Assembly (NCBI RefSeq): GCF_042677865.1
Contig: NZ_JBHUDD010000160.1
Coordinates: forward strand, 36,281-100,280
Direction: 5' to 3'
Length of the DNA stretch: 64,000 nt
Source: Lutimaribacter salitolerans
GTDB lineage: Bacteria > Pseudomonadota > Alphaproteobacteria > Rhodobacterales > Rhodobacteraceae
The notes beneath the pieces were generated by a model. That model did no database searches. It was not told where the DNA came from and was given only the letters and a program-made list of their open reading frames with translations. The position numbers and the translations under genes were made by a program. Of the stretch, positions 51,874-60,508 are shown one piece after another. Positions within the stretch are counted from its first letter, which is position 1. Every line of letters starts with the position of its first letter.

Positions 51874-52941
51874 TTACGCAGGCACCAGCCAGCCCTGCAT
51901 TTCCGTTTCGATCATGTCGCACAGCGCCTCGATATGGGCGGGCTGATCGTTCAGGCAGGGAATATAGGTGAAGCGCTCGCCGCCTGCTTCTTCAAAGCTT
52001 TCCTTGATCTCTTCGTTGATCTCTTCCAGCGTTTCGATACAGTCGCTGGCAAAGGCCGGTGCGATCACGGCGATGTTCTTCTTGCCGGATTCGGCCAGAT
52101 GGGCGACATGCTCGACCGTGTAGGGGCGCAGCCATTCCTCGGACCCGAATACCGACTGGAAGGTGGTACAGATTTGGGTGTCGTCCCAGCCCAGCCGCTC
52201 TTTCAGCAGGCGCGTGTTCTTCTGGCACTGGCAGTGGTAGGGATCGCCTTCAAGCAGGTACCTCTTGGGCATGCCGTGGTACGAACACACCAGCATGTCG
52301 GGCTTGGTTTCAAGCTGCGCATAGGCCGTTTCGACCGATTTCGCCAGCGCCTCGATATACTTGGGATGGTCGAAATAGGCCGGGATGGTGCGCACGGCCG
52401 GTTGCCATTTCTCGTCCATCAGCGCGCGGAAAAATTCGTCATTCGCGGTGGCGGACGTGGCCCCGGCCTGCTGCGGATACAGCGGTACGAACAGGATGCG
52501 GCGACATCCGGCCTCGACCATCTTGCGCACCTTGGACTTGGTCGAGGGATTGCCGTAGCGCATGCAGAAATCCACCATCACCTTGTCGCCATACTTGCCT
52601 TTCATGGCTTCGGTGATCGCTGCGGTCTGATCCTTGGTGATCGTCATCAGCGGGCTTTCGCTCTGCTCTTCGTTCCAGATGCTCTTGTAGGCCGCGCCGC
52701 TGGTAAAGGGGCGCTTGGTCAGGATCACCAGTTGCAAAAGCGGCTGCCACAGCCACGGCGAATAATCGATCACGCGGCGATCCGACAGAAACTCATTCAG
52801 ATAGCGCCGCATCGACCAGTAGTCGTAATTGTCCGGCGTGCCCAGGTTGGCCAGCAGGATGCCGATCTTTTCCTTGGGTATGGCGGGATGATCCGCCGCG
52901 GCGTGTACAGGGCGCGTGGCCGTCGATGTCGCATCCAGCAT
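51874..52941 (-). CDS. hemH: ferrochelatase
   Basis: Inserts Fe2+ into protoporphyrin IX, the last step of heme b synthesis. The 355 residues include ILLANLGTPDNYDYWSMRRY, the active-site histidine region VCSYHGMPKRYL, the GDPYHCQCQ segment and the acidic SDCIETLEEINEE helix that binds metal. A CxC pair and a C-terminal cysteine may support an Fe-S cluster as in some alphaproteobacterial enzymes, but that is only suggested. Uses the product of HemJ (10.3 kb). Convergent with the terminator at 51821. Confidence 0.96.
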   Translation of the reverse strand: MLDATSTATRPVHAAADHPAIPKEKIGILLANLGTPDNYDYWSMRRYLNEFLSDRRVIDYSPWLWQPLLQLVILTKRPFTSGAAYKSIWNEEQSESPLMTITKDQTAAITEAMKGKYGDKVMVDFCMRYGNPSTKSKVRKMVEAGCRRILFVPLYPQQAGATSATANDEFFRALMDEKWQPAVRTIPAYFDHPKYIEALAKSVETAYAQLETKPDMLVCSYHGMPKRYLLEGDPYHCQCQKNTRLLKERLGWDDTQICTTFQSVFGSEEWLRPYTVEHVAHLAESGKKNIAVIAPAFASDCIETLEEINEEIKESFEEAGGERFTYIPCLNDQPAHIEALCDMIETEMQGWLVPA

Positions 52942-53019
52942 TCCGGACCTCGTGTTCTTTTTCTTCTATGCGTGAAATTGCATGGGTTGTTCGGGGACAT
53001 AAGGGTTATTTGCGGCGCG

Positions 53020-53844
53020 TCAATCGCCAAGCGGCGTTTCCGTGGTTCCCAGAGCCTGCGCCAGCCGGGTCTGAGCCGAGCCCGGGCGCAACGGTTTCGG
53101 CTGGCTGTCATCGGGGGCCCAGCCAGTCAGAACGACCAGTTCGAACAGCTCGGTGATACGCCCGGTTCCGTCGCGTGCCAGCTCGGCATGGACCGCGGCC
53201 GCCCGCAGCAGCATGTCGCGCCGCGCAAGGTGGCGCAGACGCGCAACTTGCGCATTATTTTCACCCATGGCGCGCAGGTCACGCATCAGGGCCAGCGTAT
53301 CCGCGTACGACACGCGCAGCGGCACGGAATCCGCAACCGGCAGGGCCAGCCCGGCGCGTTGCAGCAGCGCCCCCATATCGCGGATTTCGGCCATCGGCAC
53401 CACGCGCGGCGACAGCCCGCCGGTCACCTGGGCCTCGGCCTCGGCCAGCGCCGTGCGCAGGTTCGCCAGGGTCTGCCCGCCAAAGGCAACAGACAGGAAA
53501 AGACCGTCGGGCCGCAGCGCCCTGCGACATTGAATCACCTGCCCCACCGGGTCGTTCGCCCAATGCAGCGCCATGGCGTGCATCACCAGATCATGCGCGC
53601 CCTCGTCCAGCGCCAGAACCTCGTCATCAGGCACGATGCGCGCATCTGGCCACAGGTTGCGCCAGAAATCGGGAAAGCCCGTCACGATGGCAGGTTTGGT
53701 AAACGTCCTTTTAACCATTGCCAGCCGATCCTGAAGCTCGTCAGCGGCGGCCCGATGCAGAAACATCTCCGGACCCCGCGCCAGTGCACGCGCACGGTTG
53801 CGGGTCAGGGCGGTGCGGTCGGTCAGGCGGGGCGCGTCTGTCAT
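53020..53844 (-). CDS. SAM-dependent methyltransferase, BioC/NDUFAF5-like
   Basis: 274 residues with a class I methyltransferase domain in the first two thirds. LTDRTALTRNRARALARG at the N-terminus and HDLVMHAMALHWANDPVGQVIQCRRALRPDGLFL-type sequence are typical of the BioC/NDUFAF5 group. The glycine SAM loop is weak (VTGFPDFWRNL), so activity is not assured. The group ranges from biotin precursor methylation to complex I arginine hydroxylation; the alphaproteobacterial members resemble NDUFAF5. Divergent from comF, 25 bases between start codons. Confidence 0.82.
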   Translation of the reverse strand: MTDAPRLTDRTALTRNRARALARGPEMFLHRAAADELQDRLAMVKRTFTKPAIVTGFPDFWRNLWPDARIVPDDEVLALDEGAHDLVMHAMALHWANDPVGQVIQCRRALRPDGLFLSVAFGGQTLANLRTALAEAEAQVTGGLSPRVVPMAEIRDMGALLQRAGLALPVADSVPLRVSYADTLALMRDLRAMGENNAQVARLRHLARRDMLLRAAAVHAELARDGTGRITELFELVVLTGWAPDDSQPKPLRPGSAQTRLAQALGTTETPLGD

Positions 53845-53869
53845 GAGTTGGCGATATAGGGGCAAGGCG

Positions 53870-54592
53870 ATGGCACTTCAAACGCTGATCCGCATGGTCT
53901 ATCCCCCGCGCTGCCTGAGTTGCGGCGAAATGGTGGACAGCGATTTCGGCCTATGCGGCCCGTGTTGGCGCGATACGCCCTTTATCGGAGGCGTATCCTG
54001 CGACCTGTGCGGCGCGCCCCTGCCCGGCGGCGACCCGGGCGAGGTTGCCCATTGCGACGACTGCCTGAAAATCGCCCGCCCCTGGGATCATGGCCGCGCC
54101 GCGCTGGTCTATGACGGCAACGGGCGGCGGCTGGTTCTGGCGCTGAAGCACGGCGACCGGCACGAGATCGCGCAGCCCGCCGCCCGCTGGATGGCGCAGG
54201 CCGCCCGCGATCTGCTGAAACCGGGGACGATCGTCGCCCCCGTGCCGCTGCATTGGTCGCGGTTCCTGCGGCGGCGCTTCAACCAGTCGGCCCTGCTGGC
54301 GCAGGCGCTGGCGCGCCAGACCGGGCTGGCGTGCTGCCCCGACCTGCTGCGCCGCGCCCGCAAGACCGAAAGCCTGGATGGCAAATCCCGCGATCAACGA
54401 TTCGCCACACTGTCCGAGGCCATCACCGCCCATCCCAAACGCACCAATCTGATCGCGAATCGCCCGGTCCTGCTGGTCGATGACGTGATGACATCGGGCG
54501 CCACGCTGGCGGCCTGCGCCGATGCCTGCCACACCGCCGGCGCATCACAGGTTTGCGTGATCGTACTGGCACGCGTTGCCAAGCGGCCCTAA
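53870..54592 (+). CDS. comF: ComF family phosphoribosyltransferase-like protein
   Basis: 240 residues with an N-terminal zinc-finger-type set (CLSCGEMVDSDFGLCGPCW, then CDLCGAPLP and HCDDC) and a C-terminal phosphoribosyltransferase fold with VLLVDDVMTSGATLAAC. PVPLHWSRFLRRRFNQS is typical. ComF takes part in DNA uptake or in purine/DNA-repair-related functions in other bacteria. A GATATAGG sequence 12-17 bases ahead could be a -10 element, giving an almost leaderless message. grx follows after 40 bases. Confidence 0.93.
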   Translation: MALQTLIRMVYPPRCLSCGEMVDSDFGLCGPCWRDTPFIGGVSCDLCGAPLPGGDPGEVAHCDDCLKIARPWDHGRAALVYDGNGRRLVLALKHGDRHEIAQPAARWMAQAARDLLKPGTIVAPVPLHWSRFLRRRFNQSALLAQALARQTGLACCPDLLRRARKTESLDGKSRDQRFATLSEAITAHPKRTNLIANRPVLLVDDVMTSGATLAACADACHTAGASQVCVIVLARVAKRP

Positions 54593-54632
54593 ATCCCCGT
54601 AAACACACATGAACCAATCTTGGGGGATATCC

Positions 54633-54893
54633 ATGCAACCTGTTGAAATCTATACGTCGCCGCTTTGCGGTTTCTGCCACGCCGCCAAGCGGTTGCTGGC
54701 GCAAAAGGGCATCAGCTTTGCCGAAATCGACGTTCTGGCCAATCCGGATCGCAAGCCCGAGATGATCGCCCGCGCCAGCGGTGGCCGCACCGTGCCGCAG
54801 ATTTTCATCGGCGACACCCATGTCGGCGGCTGTGACGAGCTTTACGAACTGGATCGCGCGGGCAAGCTCGATCCGTTGCTGACCGGGCGCTAG
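54633..54893 (+). CDS. grxC: glutaredoxin (GrxC type)
   Basis: 86-residue dithiol glutaredoxin that reduces disulfides with glutathione. The redox motif is CGFC in YTSPLCGFCHAAK, rather than the common CPYC. The glutathione-binding TVPQIFIGDTHVGGCDEL (the TVP cis-proline motif) is intact. The ATG at 54633 follows GGGGGA; an in-frame ATG at 54609 would add eight residues. The stop is four bases from the next gene, a nitrilase-family amidase. Confidence 0.94.
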   Translation: MQPVEIYTSPLCGFCHAAKRLLAQKGISFAEIDVLANPDRKPEMIARASGGRTVPQIFIGDTHVGGCDELYELDRAGKLDPLLTGR

Positions 54894-54897
54894 GGCG

Positions 54898-55734
54898 ATG
54901 CGCGCGGCGCTGCTGCAACTGACCTCGGGCGACGACCCGCAGGACAACCTGACCCAGGTTCTGGGGATGGTGCGGCAGGCCGTGGATCAGGGCGCGCGCC
55001 TTGTGCTCACGCCCGAGGTGACGAACTGCCTGTCGCCCGACGGCGATCATCAGCGCGCGGTGCTACGGTCTGAAAGCGACGACCCGACCCTGCCAGCCCT
55101 GCAAAGGGCGGCAGCGGACGCGGGCATATGGCTGCTGATAGGCTCGCTGGCGTTGAAAACCGATGATGCGGACGGGCGGTTTGCGAACCGTTCGTTCCTG
55201 ATTGCACCCGATGGCCGGATCGCCGCGCGCTATGACAAGATCCACATGTTCGACGTGCAGGTTTCGGAAAGCGAAACCTACCGCGAAAGCAAGCGCTTTC
55301 GCCCCGGCGACCGCGCGGTGGTGGCACAGACCGATTTCGCCACGCTGGGTCTGACGATCTGCTACGACATCCGCTTTCCGCATCTCTACCGCATGCTGGC
55401 ACAGGCCGGGGCGCAGATTCTGACCGTGCCCGCCGCGTTCTCGCCCGTGACAGGCGCTGCCCACTGGGAGCCCCTTCTGCGGGCCCGCGCGATCGAGACC
55501 GGCTGTTTCATCCTGGCTCCGGCGCAGACAGGCACGCATCCCACGCGCCACGGCACGCCGCGCCGCACGCATGGGCACAGCATGGTGGTGGCCCCCTGGG
55601 GCGAGGTCCTGCTGGACGCAGGCACCAAGCCTGGCGTCTACACCGTCGATCTGGACTTTGCGCAGGTCGCCGATGCGCGCGCCCGCGTGCCTTCGCTGAA
55701 CCATGATCGCCAGTTCGGTGGGCCGGATGTCTGA
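54898..55734 (+). CDS. carbon-nitrogen hydrolase (Nit1-like; possible deaminated-glutathione amidase)
   Basis: Nitrilase-superfamily amidase of 278 residues with the E-K-C triad: glutamate in LTPEVTN, lysine in YDKIHMFDV, cysteine in TICYDIRFPHLY. The C-terminal QTGTHPTRHGTPRRTHGHSM segment and the DKIHMFDV motif fit the Nit1 group, which repairs deaminated glutathione. The neighbouring glutaredoxin gene is consistent with glutathione metabolism, but that is circumstantial. Overlaps the following MarR gene by eight bases. Confidence 0.88.
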   Translation: MRAALLQLTSGDDPQDNLTQVLGMVRQAVDQGARLVLTPEVTNCLSPDGDHQRAVLRSESDDPTLPALQRAAADAGIWLLIGSLALKTDDADGRFANRSFLIAPDGRIAARYDKIHMFDVQVSESETYRESKRFRPGDRAVVAQTDFATLGLTICYDIRFPHLYRMLAQAGAQILTVPAAFSPVTGAAHWEPLLRARAIETGCFILAPAQTGTHPTRHGTPRRTHGHSMVVAPWGEVLLDAGTKPGVYTVDLDFAQVADARARVPSLNHDRQFGGPDV

Positions 55735-56170
55735 CACGACCAATCCGCTGGCCATCGCGCTGTTTTCCGAACTGTTGACCGCGGATCAACTGGTGCGCAA
55801 CCGGCTGTCACGGGTGCTGCCCAAGGGCATGGAAATCTCGCACTTCTCGGTGCTCAACCATCTGGCCCGCGCGGGCGGCGAGCGCAGCCCGGCGCAACTG
55901 GCCAAGTCGTTTCACGTCACCCGTGGTGCGATGACCAACACGCTCAGCAAGCTGGAATGGGCGGGCTATATCCACATCCGCCCAGACTGGGACGATGCCC
56001 GCCGCAAGATGATCGCGATCAGCCCCGCGGGGCGCCGCGCGCGAGATGCCGCTATCGCCTCGATCTCGCCAATGATCACCGATCTTGCGGATGAGCTGGG
56101 CGAGGACAAGCTGCGCGCCATCCTGCCGATCCTGCGCGAGTTGCGCCTGAAACTGGAAGACGACGGGTAA
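55727..56170 (+). CDS. MarR family transcriptional regulator
   Basis: 147 residues with the winged-helix pattern of MarR: SHFSVLNHLARAGGERSPAQLAKSF, HVTRGAMTNTLSKLEWAGYI and the wing HIRPDWDDARRKMIAISPAGR. Effector and targets are unknown. The ATG at 55727 overlaps the amidase stop; an in-frame ATG at 55703 would add eight residues. It is the last gene of the comF-grx-amidase-marR run and may control it. Confidence 0.9.
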   Translation: MSDTTNPLAIALFSELLTADQLVRNRLSRVLPKGMEISHFSVLNHLARAGGERSPAQLAKSFHVTRGAMTNTLSKLEWAGYIHIRPDWDDARRKMIAISPAGRRARDAAIASISPMITDLADELGEDKLRAILPILRELRLKLEDDG

Positions 56171-56198
56171 CCCCTTCATCTTGCCAGATAAACTCTGG

Positions 56199-56280
56199 GG
56201 GAGTTTGAGGGGGCAACGCCCCCTCATTCCGCATCGCGGCTGCGATGCTCCCTCAGTGCGCGCTCTGGCGCGCTCATTCG
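56199..56280. repeat. three tandem hairpins between marR and ubiG
   Basis: Stems at 56206-56226 (TGAGGGGGC/GCCCCCTCA), 56231-56248 (GCATCGC/GCGATGC) and 56258-56273 (GCGCGC/GCGCGC) within 70 bases of the gap between two convergent genes. No T-run follows the first. It resembles a dispersed intergenic repeat more than a simple terminator. Confidence 0.55.
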
Positions 56281-56282
56281 GA

Positions 56283-57029
56283 TCACGCCGGTTTGGTGCT
56301 GGCGGTCACATAGTTCACGCTCAGGTCGCGGGATGACAGCGACCAGCCCCAGGTGACCGGGTTGAACACGAACCCCTTGCGATCCACCGGGGTCAGGCCA
56401 GCCTTGCGGATCAGGTCATACAATTCGTCCGGGGTGATGAATTTCTGCCACTCATGCGTGCCCTTGGGCAGCCAGCGCATCACGTATTCCGCGCCGACAA
56501 TGGCCATTGCGAAGCTCTTGGCGTTGCGGTTGATGGTCGAGCAGATCATCAGCCCGCGGGGTTTCAACAACTGCTGGCAGGCAGTCAGATAGGCCAGCGG
56601 ATCGGCCACGTGCTCGACCACCTCCATGTTCAGCACCACGTTGAACTGCTCGCCGGCGGCGGCCATGTCCTCGGCAGTGGTGTGGCGGTAATCGATCGTC
56701 AGTCCGGATTGGTCGGCATGGACCTGCGCCACGGGGATGTTGCGGGGTGCCGCATCGGCACCCACGACCTCGGCCCCCAGCCGTGCCATCGGTTCCGACA
56801 GCAACCCGCCGCCACAGCCGATGTCCAGCAGGCGCAGCCCGGCAAAGGGTTTGTCGGCGGTCAGGTCGCGACCGTATTCGCCCGCGATCTGTTGCGTGAT
56901 GTAGTCCAGACGGCAGGGATTGAGCATGTGCAGCGGCTTGAACTTTCCCTTCGGGTCCCACCATTCGGCGGCCATCGCCTCGAATTTTGCCACTTCGCCG
57001 GGGTCCACTGTCGTTTGGGCGGTTTGCAT
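56283..57029 (-). CDS. ubiG: UbiG, bifunctional ubiquinone O-methyltransferase
   Basis: Performs both O-methylations of ubiquinone synthesis. The 248 residues have WWDPKGKFKPLHMLNPCRLDY near the N-terminus, the SAM loop LLDIGCGGGLLSEPMAR, MEVVEHVADP, and TINRNAKSFAMAIVGAEYV, all characteristic of UbiG. GGAGAG six bases before the ATG at 57029 supports that start over an ATG four codons upstream. Divergent from the iminopeptidase gene. Confidence 0.96.
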   Translation of the reverse strand: MQTAQTTVDPGEVAKFEAMAAEWWDPKGKFKPLHMLNPCRLDYITQQIAGEYGRDLTADKPFAGLRLLDIGCGGGLLSEPMARLGAEVVGADAAPRNIPVAQVHADQSGLTIDYRHTTAEDMAAAGEQFNVVLNMEVVEHVADPLAYLTACQQLLKPRGLMICSTINRNAKSFAMAIVGAEYVMRWLPKGTHEWQKFITPDELYDLIRKAGLTPVDRKGFVFNPVTWGWSLSSRDLSVNYVTASTKPA

Positions 57030-57064
57030 TCGGCTCTCCATATGCTCTTTTGGTGGTTACAACC

Positions 57065-57070
57065 TATATA
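57065..57070 (+). promoter_or_regulatory. candidate -10 element TATATA for the iminopeptidase gene
   Basis: Ends seven bases before the ATG at 57078, so transcription would start at or next to the first codon. No convincing -35 hexamer and no ribosome-binding site are visible. Confidence 0.35.
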
Positions 57071-57077
57071 GGCGCTC

Positions 57078-58061
57078 ATGGATAAATACGCAGGTCAAAA
57101 CAGCGCGGTGCGGCATCTGTATCCCTCGCGTGATCCGTTCGATCAACGGATGTTGCAGGTGGGTGACGGCCACACGCTGTATGTCGAGCAGTCGGGCAAC
57201 CCCGATGGCATTCCGGTTGTCGTGCTGCATGGGGGTCCGGGGGGCGGGTGCAGCCCGGTGATGCGGCGGTTCTTTGATCCTGACGTCTATCGCGCCATCC
57301 TGTTCGATCAGCGCGGCTGTGGACGGTCGCGGCCCCATGCCAGCGTGACGGCCAACACCACATGGCATCTGGTGCGCGACATCGAGACGATACGCGCGAC
57401 GCTGGGCATCGACAGATGGATGGTGTTCGGCGGGTCATGGGGTGCGACGCTAGCACTTGTCTATGCGCAGGCGCATCCGGATGCGGTGCGGCACCTGATC
57501 CTGCGGGGGGTGTTTCTGGCCACGCAGTCTGAGCTGGACTGGTTCTATGGCGGGGGCGCGGGCAAATTCTGGCCCGAGGTCTGGGCGCGGTTTGTCGATC
57601 CGATACCGGAAGATGAACGCGGCGATCTGATTGCGGCCTATCACAAGCGCCTGTTTTCCGGGGATTTGCCGACCGAAATCAAGTTCGGGCGGACATGGTC
57701 ATCATGGGAAAACGCGCTGGCGTCGATGGGCACGAACGGGCAGTCCGGCGAATCGCCGGGGGATTATGCACGGGCCTTTGCACGGTTGGAGAACCATTAC
57801 TTCACCAACAAGGCGTTCCTGGAGCGCGACGGCCAAATCCTTGGTGACATTGGGAAAATCTCTCATATTCCCGGTGATATCGTGCAAGGGCGGTACGACA
57901 TGATCTGCCCGCCGCATTCGGCCTGGGGGCTGGCGCAGAACTGGCCCGAGGCGGAGTTGCACATGGTGCGCAACGCGGGCCATGCGCTGAGCGAGCCGGG
58001 CATCAGCTCGCAACTGGTGCGGATCATGGACGGGCTGGCCGGGGCCGAAAAGGCGGTGTGA
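57078..58061 (+). CDS. pip: proline iminopeptidase
   Basis: Alpha/beta hydrolase (S33) that removes N-terminal proline. The 327 residues show the oxyanion-region motif HGGPGGGCSP, FDQRGCGRSRPH, the nucleophile elbow GGSWGATLAL, and the late segments GRYDMICPP (Asp) and NAGHALSEPG (His). Length and motifs are standard for bacterial prolyl aminopeptidase. It is divergent from ubiG and its message may be leaderless. A terminator lies 160 bases after the stop. Confidence 0.95.
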   Translation: MDKYAGQNSAVRHLYPSRDPFDQRMLQVGDGHTLYVEQSGNPDGIPVVVLHGGPGGGCSPVMRRFFDPDVYRAILFDQRGCGRSRPHASVTANTTWHLVRDIETIRATLGIDRWMVFGGSWGATLALVYAQAHPDAVRHLILRGVFLATQSELDWFYGGGAGKFWPEVWARFVDPIPEDERGDLIAAYHKRLFSGDLPTEIKFGRTWSSWENALASMGTNGQSGESPGDYARAFARLENHYFTNKAFLERDGQILGDIGKISHIPGDIVQGRYDMICPPHSAWGLAQNWPEAELHMVRNAGHALSEPGISSQLVRIMDGLAGAEKAV

Positions 58062-58076
58062 ATAGCATGCGCAAGC

Positions 58077-58092
58077 CATGCACAACCCATGC
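58077..58092. repeat. 16-base repeat, copy 2 (inverse of 29767-29782)
   Basis: CATGCACAACCCATGC is the exact reverse complement of the sequence at the end of the aminotransferase gene. Here it is in the gap behind pip, with further GCATG steps on both sides (58066 and 58091). Confidence 0.6.
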
Positions 58093-58102
58093 ATATCGGG
58101 GC

Positions 58103-58119
58103 GGTGGGTTGCACCCACC
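58103..58119. repeat. GGTGGGT/ACCCACC hairpin in the pip-rimP gap
   Basis: Seven-base perfect stem with loop TGC, followed by CCTACGG. Sequences of this GGTGGG...CCCACCCTACGG type occur as dispersed intergenic repeats in several bacteria; dispersal in this genome cannot be judged from one window. The rest of the gap to 58224 shows nothing recognisable. Confidence 0.5.
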
Positions 58120-58224
58120 CTACGGTGCCCGGGGAATCCGCTTGCAGACTCGGGCCTGAGCGCCTATATCCCACATCAACAGCGGCGCGCTGGGGTCCAA
58201 ACCCGGTGCCCACCGGATCTTGTG

Positions 58225-58247
58225 ACGGGCCGCGCGCCCGTTTTTTT
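58225..58247 (+). terminator. intrinsic terminator between pip and rimP
   Basis: ACGGGC, loop CGCGC, GCCCGT, then seven T residues. It lies 163 bases after pip and only 38 bases before the rimP ATG, so it could alternatively act within a rimP-nusA-infB leader. Confidence 0.8.
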
Positions 58248-58285
58248 GTGCCTGACCCAATCGTAGCTGACCCACCGGAGCCTGC

Positions 58286-58858
58286 ATGAGCGACCTGATC
58301 GCCAAAACCGCCATTGACCGGCGCATTGCCGAGATCATCACCCCCGTCATCGAGGACATGGGGTTCGAACTGGTGCGCGTGCGGCTGATGGGGGGCAAGA
58401 CCCACACGCTTCAGATCATGGCCGAACGTCCGGCCGGCGGGATCGAGGTGGACGAGTGCGGCGAGATTTCGGCGGCGGTCAGTGCGGTTCTGGATGTCGA
58501 GGACCCGATCGTCGATCAGTACATCCTCGAAGTCTCCAGCCCCGGCATCGACCGGCCGCTGACGCGGCTCAAGGATTTCGAGGCTTACGAGGGCTACGAG
58601 GCCAAGCTGGAAACCGACGAGACGATCGACGGGCGCCGCCGCTTTCGCGGTGTGCTGGCCGGGGTCGAGGGGGACGAAGTGCTGATCAACGTGACCGAGG
58701 GCACGATTGGCCTGCAGTTCGACTGGCTGGCCGATGCCAAGCTGATCCTGACGGATGAGCTGATCCGCGAGATGCTGAAGGCGCGCAAGGATGCGGGCGT
58801 TCTGAACGAAACCGCGTTTGACGATATTGAAACCGAAGACGGTTCCCAGGAGGACTGA
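58286..58858 (+). CDS. rimP: RimP, 30S ribosome maturation factor
   Basis: Needed for late assembly of the 30S subunit. The 190 residues show the N-terminal ITPVIEDMGFELVRVRLMGG, the ERPAGGIEVDECGEIS segment, LDVEDPIVDQYILEVSSPGIDRPL and the C-terminal SH3-like domain with an acidic tail. First gene of rimP-nusA-ylxR-infB, the order shared with many bacteria. nusA begins four bases after the stop. Confidence 0.96.
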   Translation: MSDLIAKTAIDRRIAEIITPVIEDMGFELVRVRLMGGKTHTLQIMAERPAGGIEVDECGEISAAVSAVLDVEDPIVDQYILEVSSPGIDRPLTRLKDFEAYEGYEAKLETDETIDGRRRFRGVLAGVEGDEVLINVTEGTIGLQFDWLADAKLILTDELIREMLKARKDAGVLNETAFDDIETEDGSQED

Positions 58859-58862
58859 AAAC

Positions 58863-60485
58863 ATGGCCATCACTTCTGCAAACCAGCTTGAGCTTTTGCA
58901 AACCGCCGAGGCCGTGGCCCGCGAAAAGATGATCGACCCCGGTCTGGTCGTCGAGGCGATGGAAGAGAGCCTGTCGCGCGCCGCCAAAAGCCGTTACGGC
59001 AGCGAAATGGACATCCGGGTCAGCATCGACCGCAAGACCGGGCGCGCCACCTTTACCCGCGTGCGCACCGTGGTCGAGGATGAAGAGCTTGAGAACTATC
59101 AGGCAGAGCTGACGGTCGAGCAGGCGAAACAGTACATGGCCGAGCCCAAGGTGGGCGACACCTATGTCGAAGAGGTGCCGCCGGTGGAAATGGGCCGGAT
59201 CGCGGCACAAAGCGCCAAGCAGGTGATCCTGCAAAAGGTGCGCGAGGCCGAGCGTGACCGCCAGTACGAGGAGTTCAAGGATCGTCAGGGCACCATCATC
59301 AACGGTGTCGTCAAGCGCGAGGAATACGGCAACATCATCGTCGATGTGGGCCGGGGCGAGGCGATTCTGCGCCGCAACGAAAAGATCGGGCGCGAGGCCT
59401 ATCGCAATGGCGACCGCATCCGCTGCTACATCAAGGACGTGCGCCGCGAAGCCCGTGGCCCGCAGATTTTCCTGAGCCGCACCGCGCCCGAGTTCATGGC
59501 CGAGCTGTTCAAGATGGAAGTGCCGGAAATCTATGACGGCATCATCGAGATCAAGGCCGTGGCCCGCGACCCGGGCAGCCGCGCCAAGATCGGCGTCGTG
59601 TCCTATGACAACTCGATCGACCCGGTGGGCGCCTGCGTGGGTATGCGCGGCAGCCGGGTGCAGGCCGTTGTGAACGAGCTTCAGGGTGAAAAGATCGACA
59701 TCATCCCGTGGAACGAGGATATGCCGACCTTCCTTGTCAACGCGTTGCAGCCTGCCGAAGTGTCCAAGGTGGTTCTGGACGAGGATGCCGAGCGCATCGA
59801 GGTCGTGGTGCCGGACGAGCAGCTTTCGCTGGCGATCGGTCGCCGGGGTCAGAACGTGCGGCTTGCATCGCAGCTGACCGGGCTGGACATCGACATCATG
59901 ACCGAGGCCGAGGAATCCGAGCGCCGCCAGAAGGAATTCGAGGTGCGCACCAAGCTGTTCATGGACACGCTGGACCTGGACGAGTTCTTTGCCCAGTTGC
60001 TGGTGGCCGAAGGGTTCACCAACCTTGAAGAGGTCGCCTATGTCGAGGTCGACGAACTGCTGGTGATCGACGGCGTCGATCAGGACACGGCCAACGAATT
60101 GCAGGCCCGTGCCACCGACGTTCTGGAAGAGCAGGCCCGCACCGCGCTGGCCAAGGCGCGCGAACTGGGGGTCGAGGACAGCCTGGTTGAATTTGACGGG
60201 CTGACACCCCAGATGTTGGCGGCGCTGGCCGAGGACGGCATCAAGACGCTGGAAGATTTCGCCACCTGCGCCGACTGGGAGCTGGCCGGCGGCTGGACCA
60301 CGGTGAATGGCGAGCGTCACAAGGACGATGGCCTGCTGGAGCCTTTTGAGGTATCCTTGGAAGAGGCGCAGGCGCTGGTCATGTCGGCGCGCCTCGCGCT
60401 GGGCTGGGTTGACATCGCGGATATCGAAGGCGCCCCGGACGATGATGGCGACGCCGAAGATGAAACCGAGGAGGCCGGAGCCTGA
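58863..60485 (+). CDS. nusA: NusA, transcription elongation/termination factor
   Basis: Binds RNA polymerase and nascent RNA to modulate pausing and termination. The 540 residues have the N-terminal domain, the S1 domain (NGVVKREEYGNIIVDVGRGEA), KH1 and KH2 (ARDPGSRAKIGV, ACVGMRGSRVQAVVNELQGEKIDII, AIGRRGQNVRLASQL), two helix-hairpin-helix-like acidic repeats (about 370-510), and an acidic C-terminus. AGGAGG in front of the ATG at 58863 decides the start. Confidence 0.98.
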   Translation: MAITSANQLELLQTAEAVAREKMIDPGLVVEAMEESLSRAAKSRYGSEMDIRVSIDRKTGRATFTRVRTVVEDEELENYQAELTVEQAKQYMAEPKVGDTYVEEVPPVEMGRIAAQSAKQVILQKVREAERDRQYEEFKDRQGTIINGVVKREEYGNIIVDVGRGEAILRRNEKIGREAYRNGDRIRCYIKDVRREARGPQIFLSRTAPEFMAELFKMEVPEIYDGIIEIKAVARDPGSRAKIGVVSYDNSIDPVGACVGMRGSRVQAVVNELQGEKIDIIPWNEDMPTFLVNALQPAEVSKVVLDEDAERIEVVVPDEQLSLAIGRRGQNVRLASQLTGLDIDIMTEAEESERRQKEFEVRTKLFMDTLDLDEFFAQLLVAEGFTNLEEVAYVEVDELLVIDGVDQDTANELQARATDVLEEQARTALAKARELGVEDSLVEFDGLTPQMLAALAEDGIKTLEDFATCADWELAGGWTTVNGERHKDDGLLEPFEVSLEEAQALVMSARLALGWVDIADIEGAPDDDGDAEDETEEAGA

Positions 60486-60508
60486 GCGCAGGGTCCGGAA
60501 GCGCAGGC

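Noticed and set aside
58180..58215. GGGGTCCAAACCCGG before rimP, where E. coli has a tRNA gene (metY)
   Set aside because: The loop lacks the TTCRA sequence and no cloverleaf fits the upstream bases.
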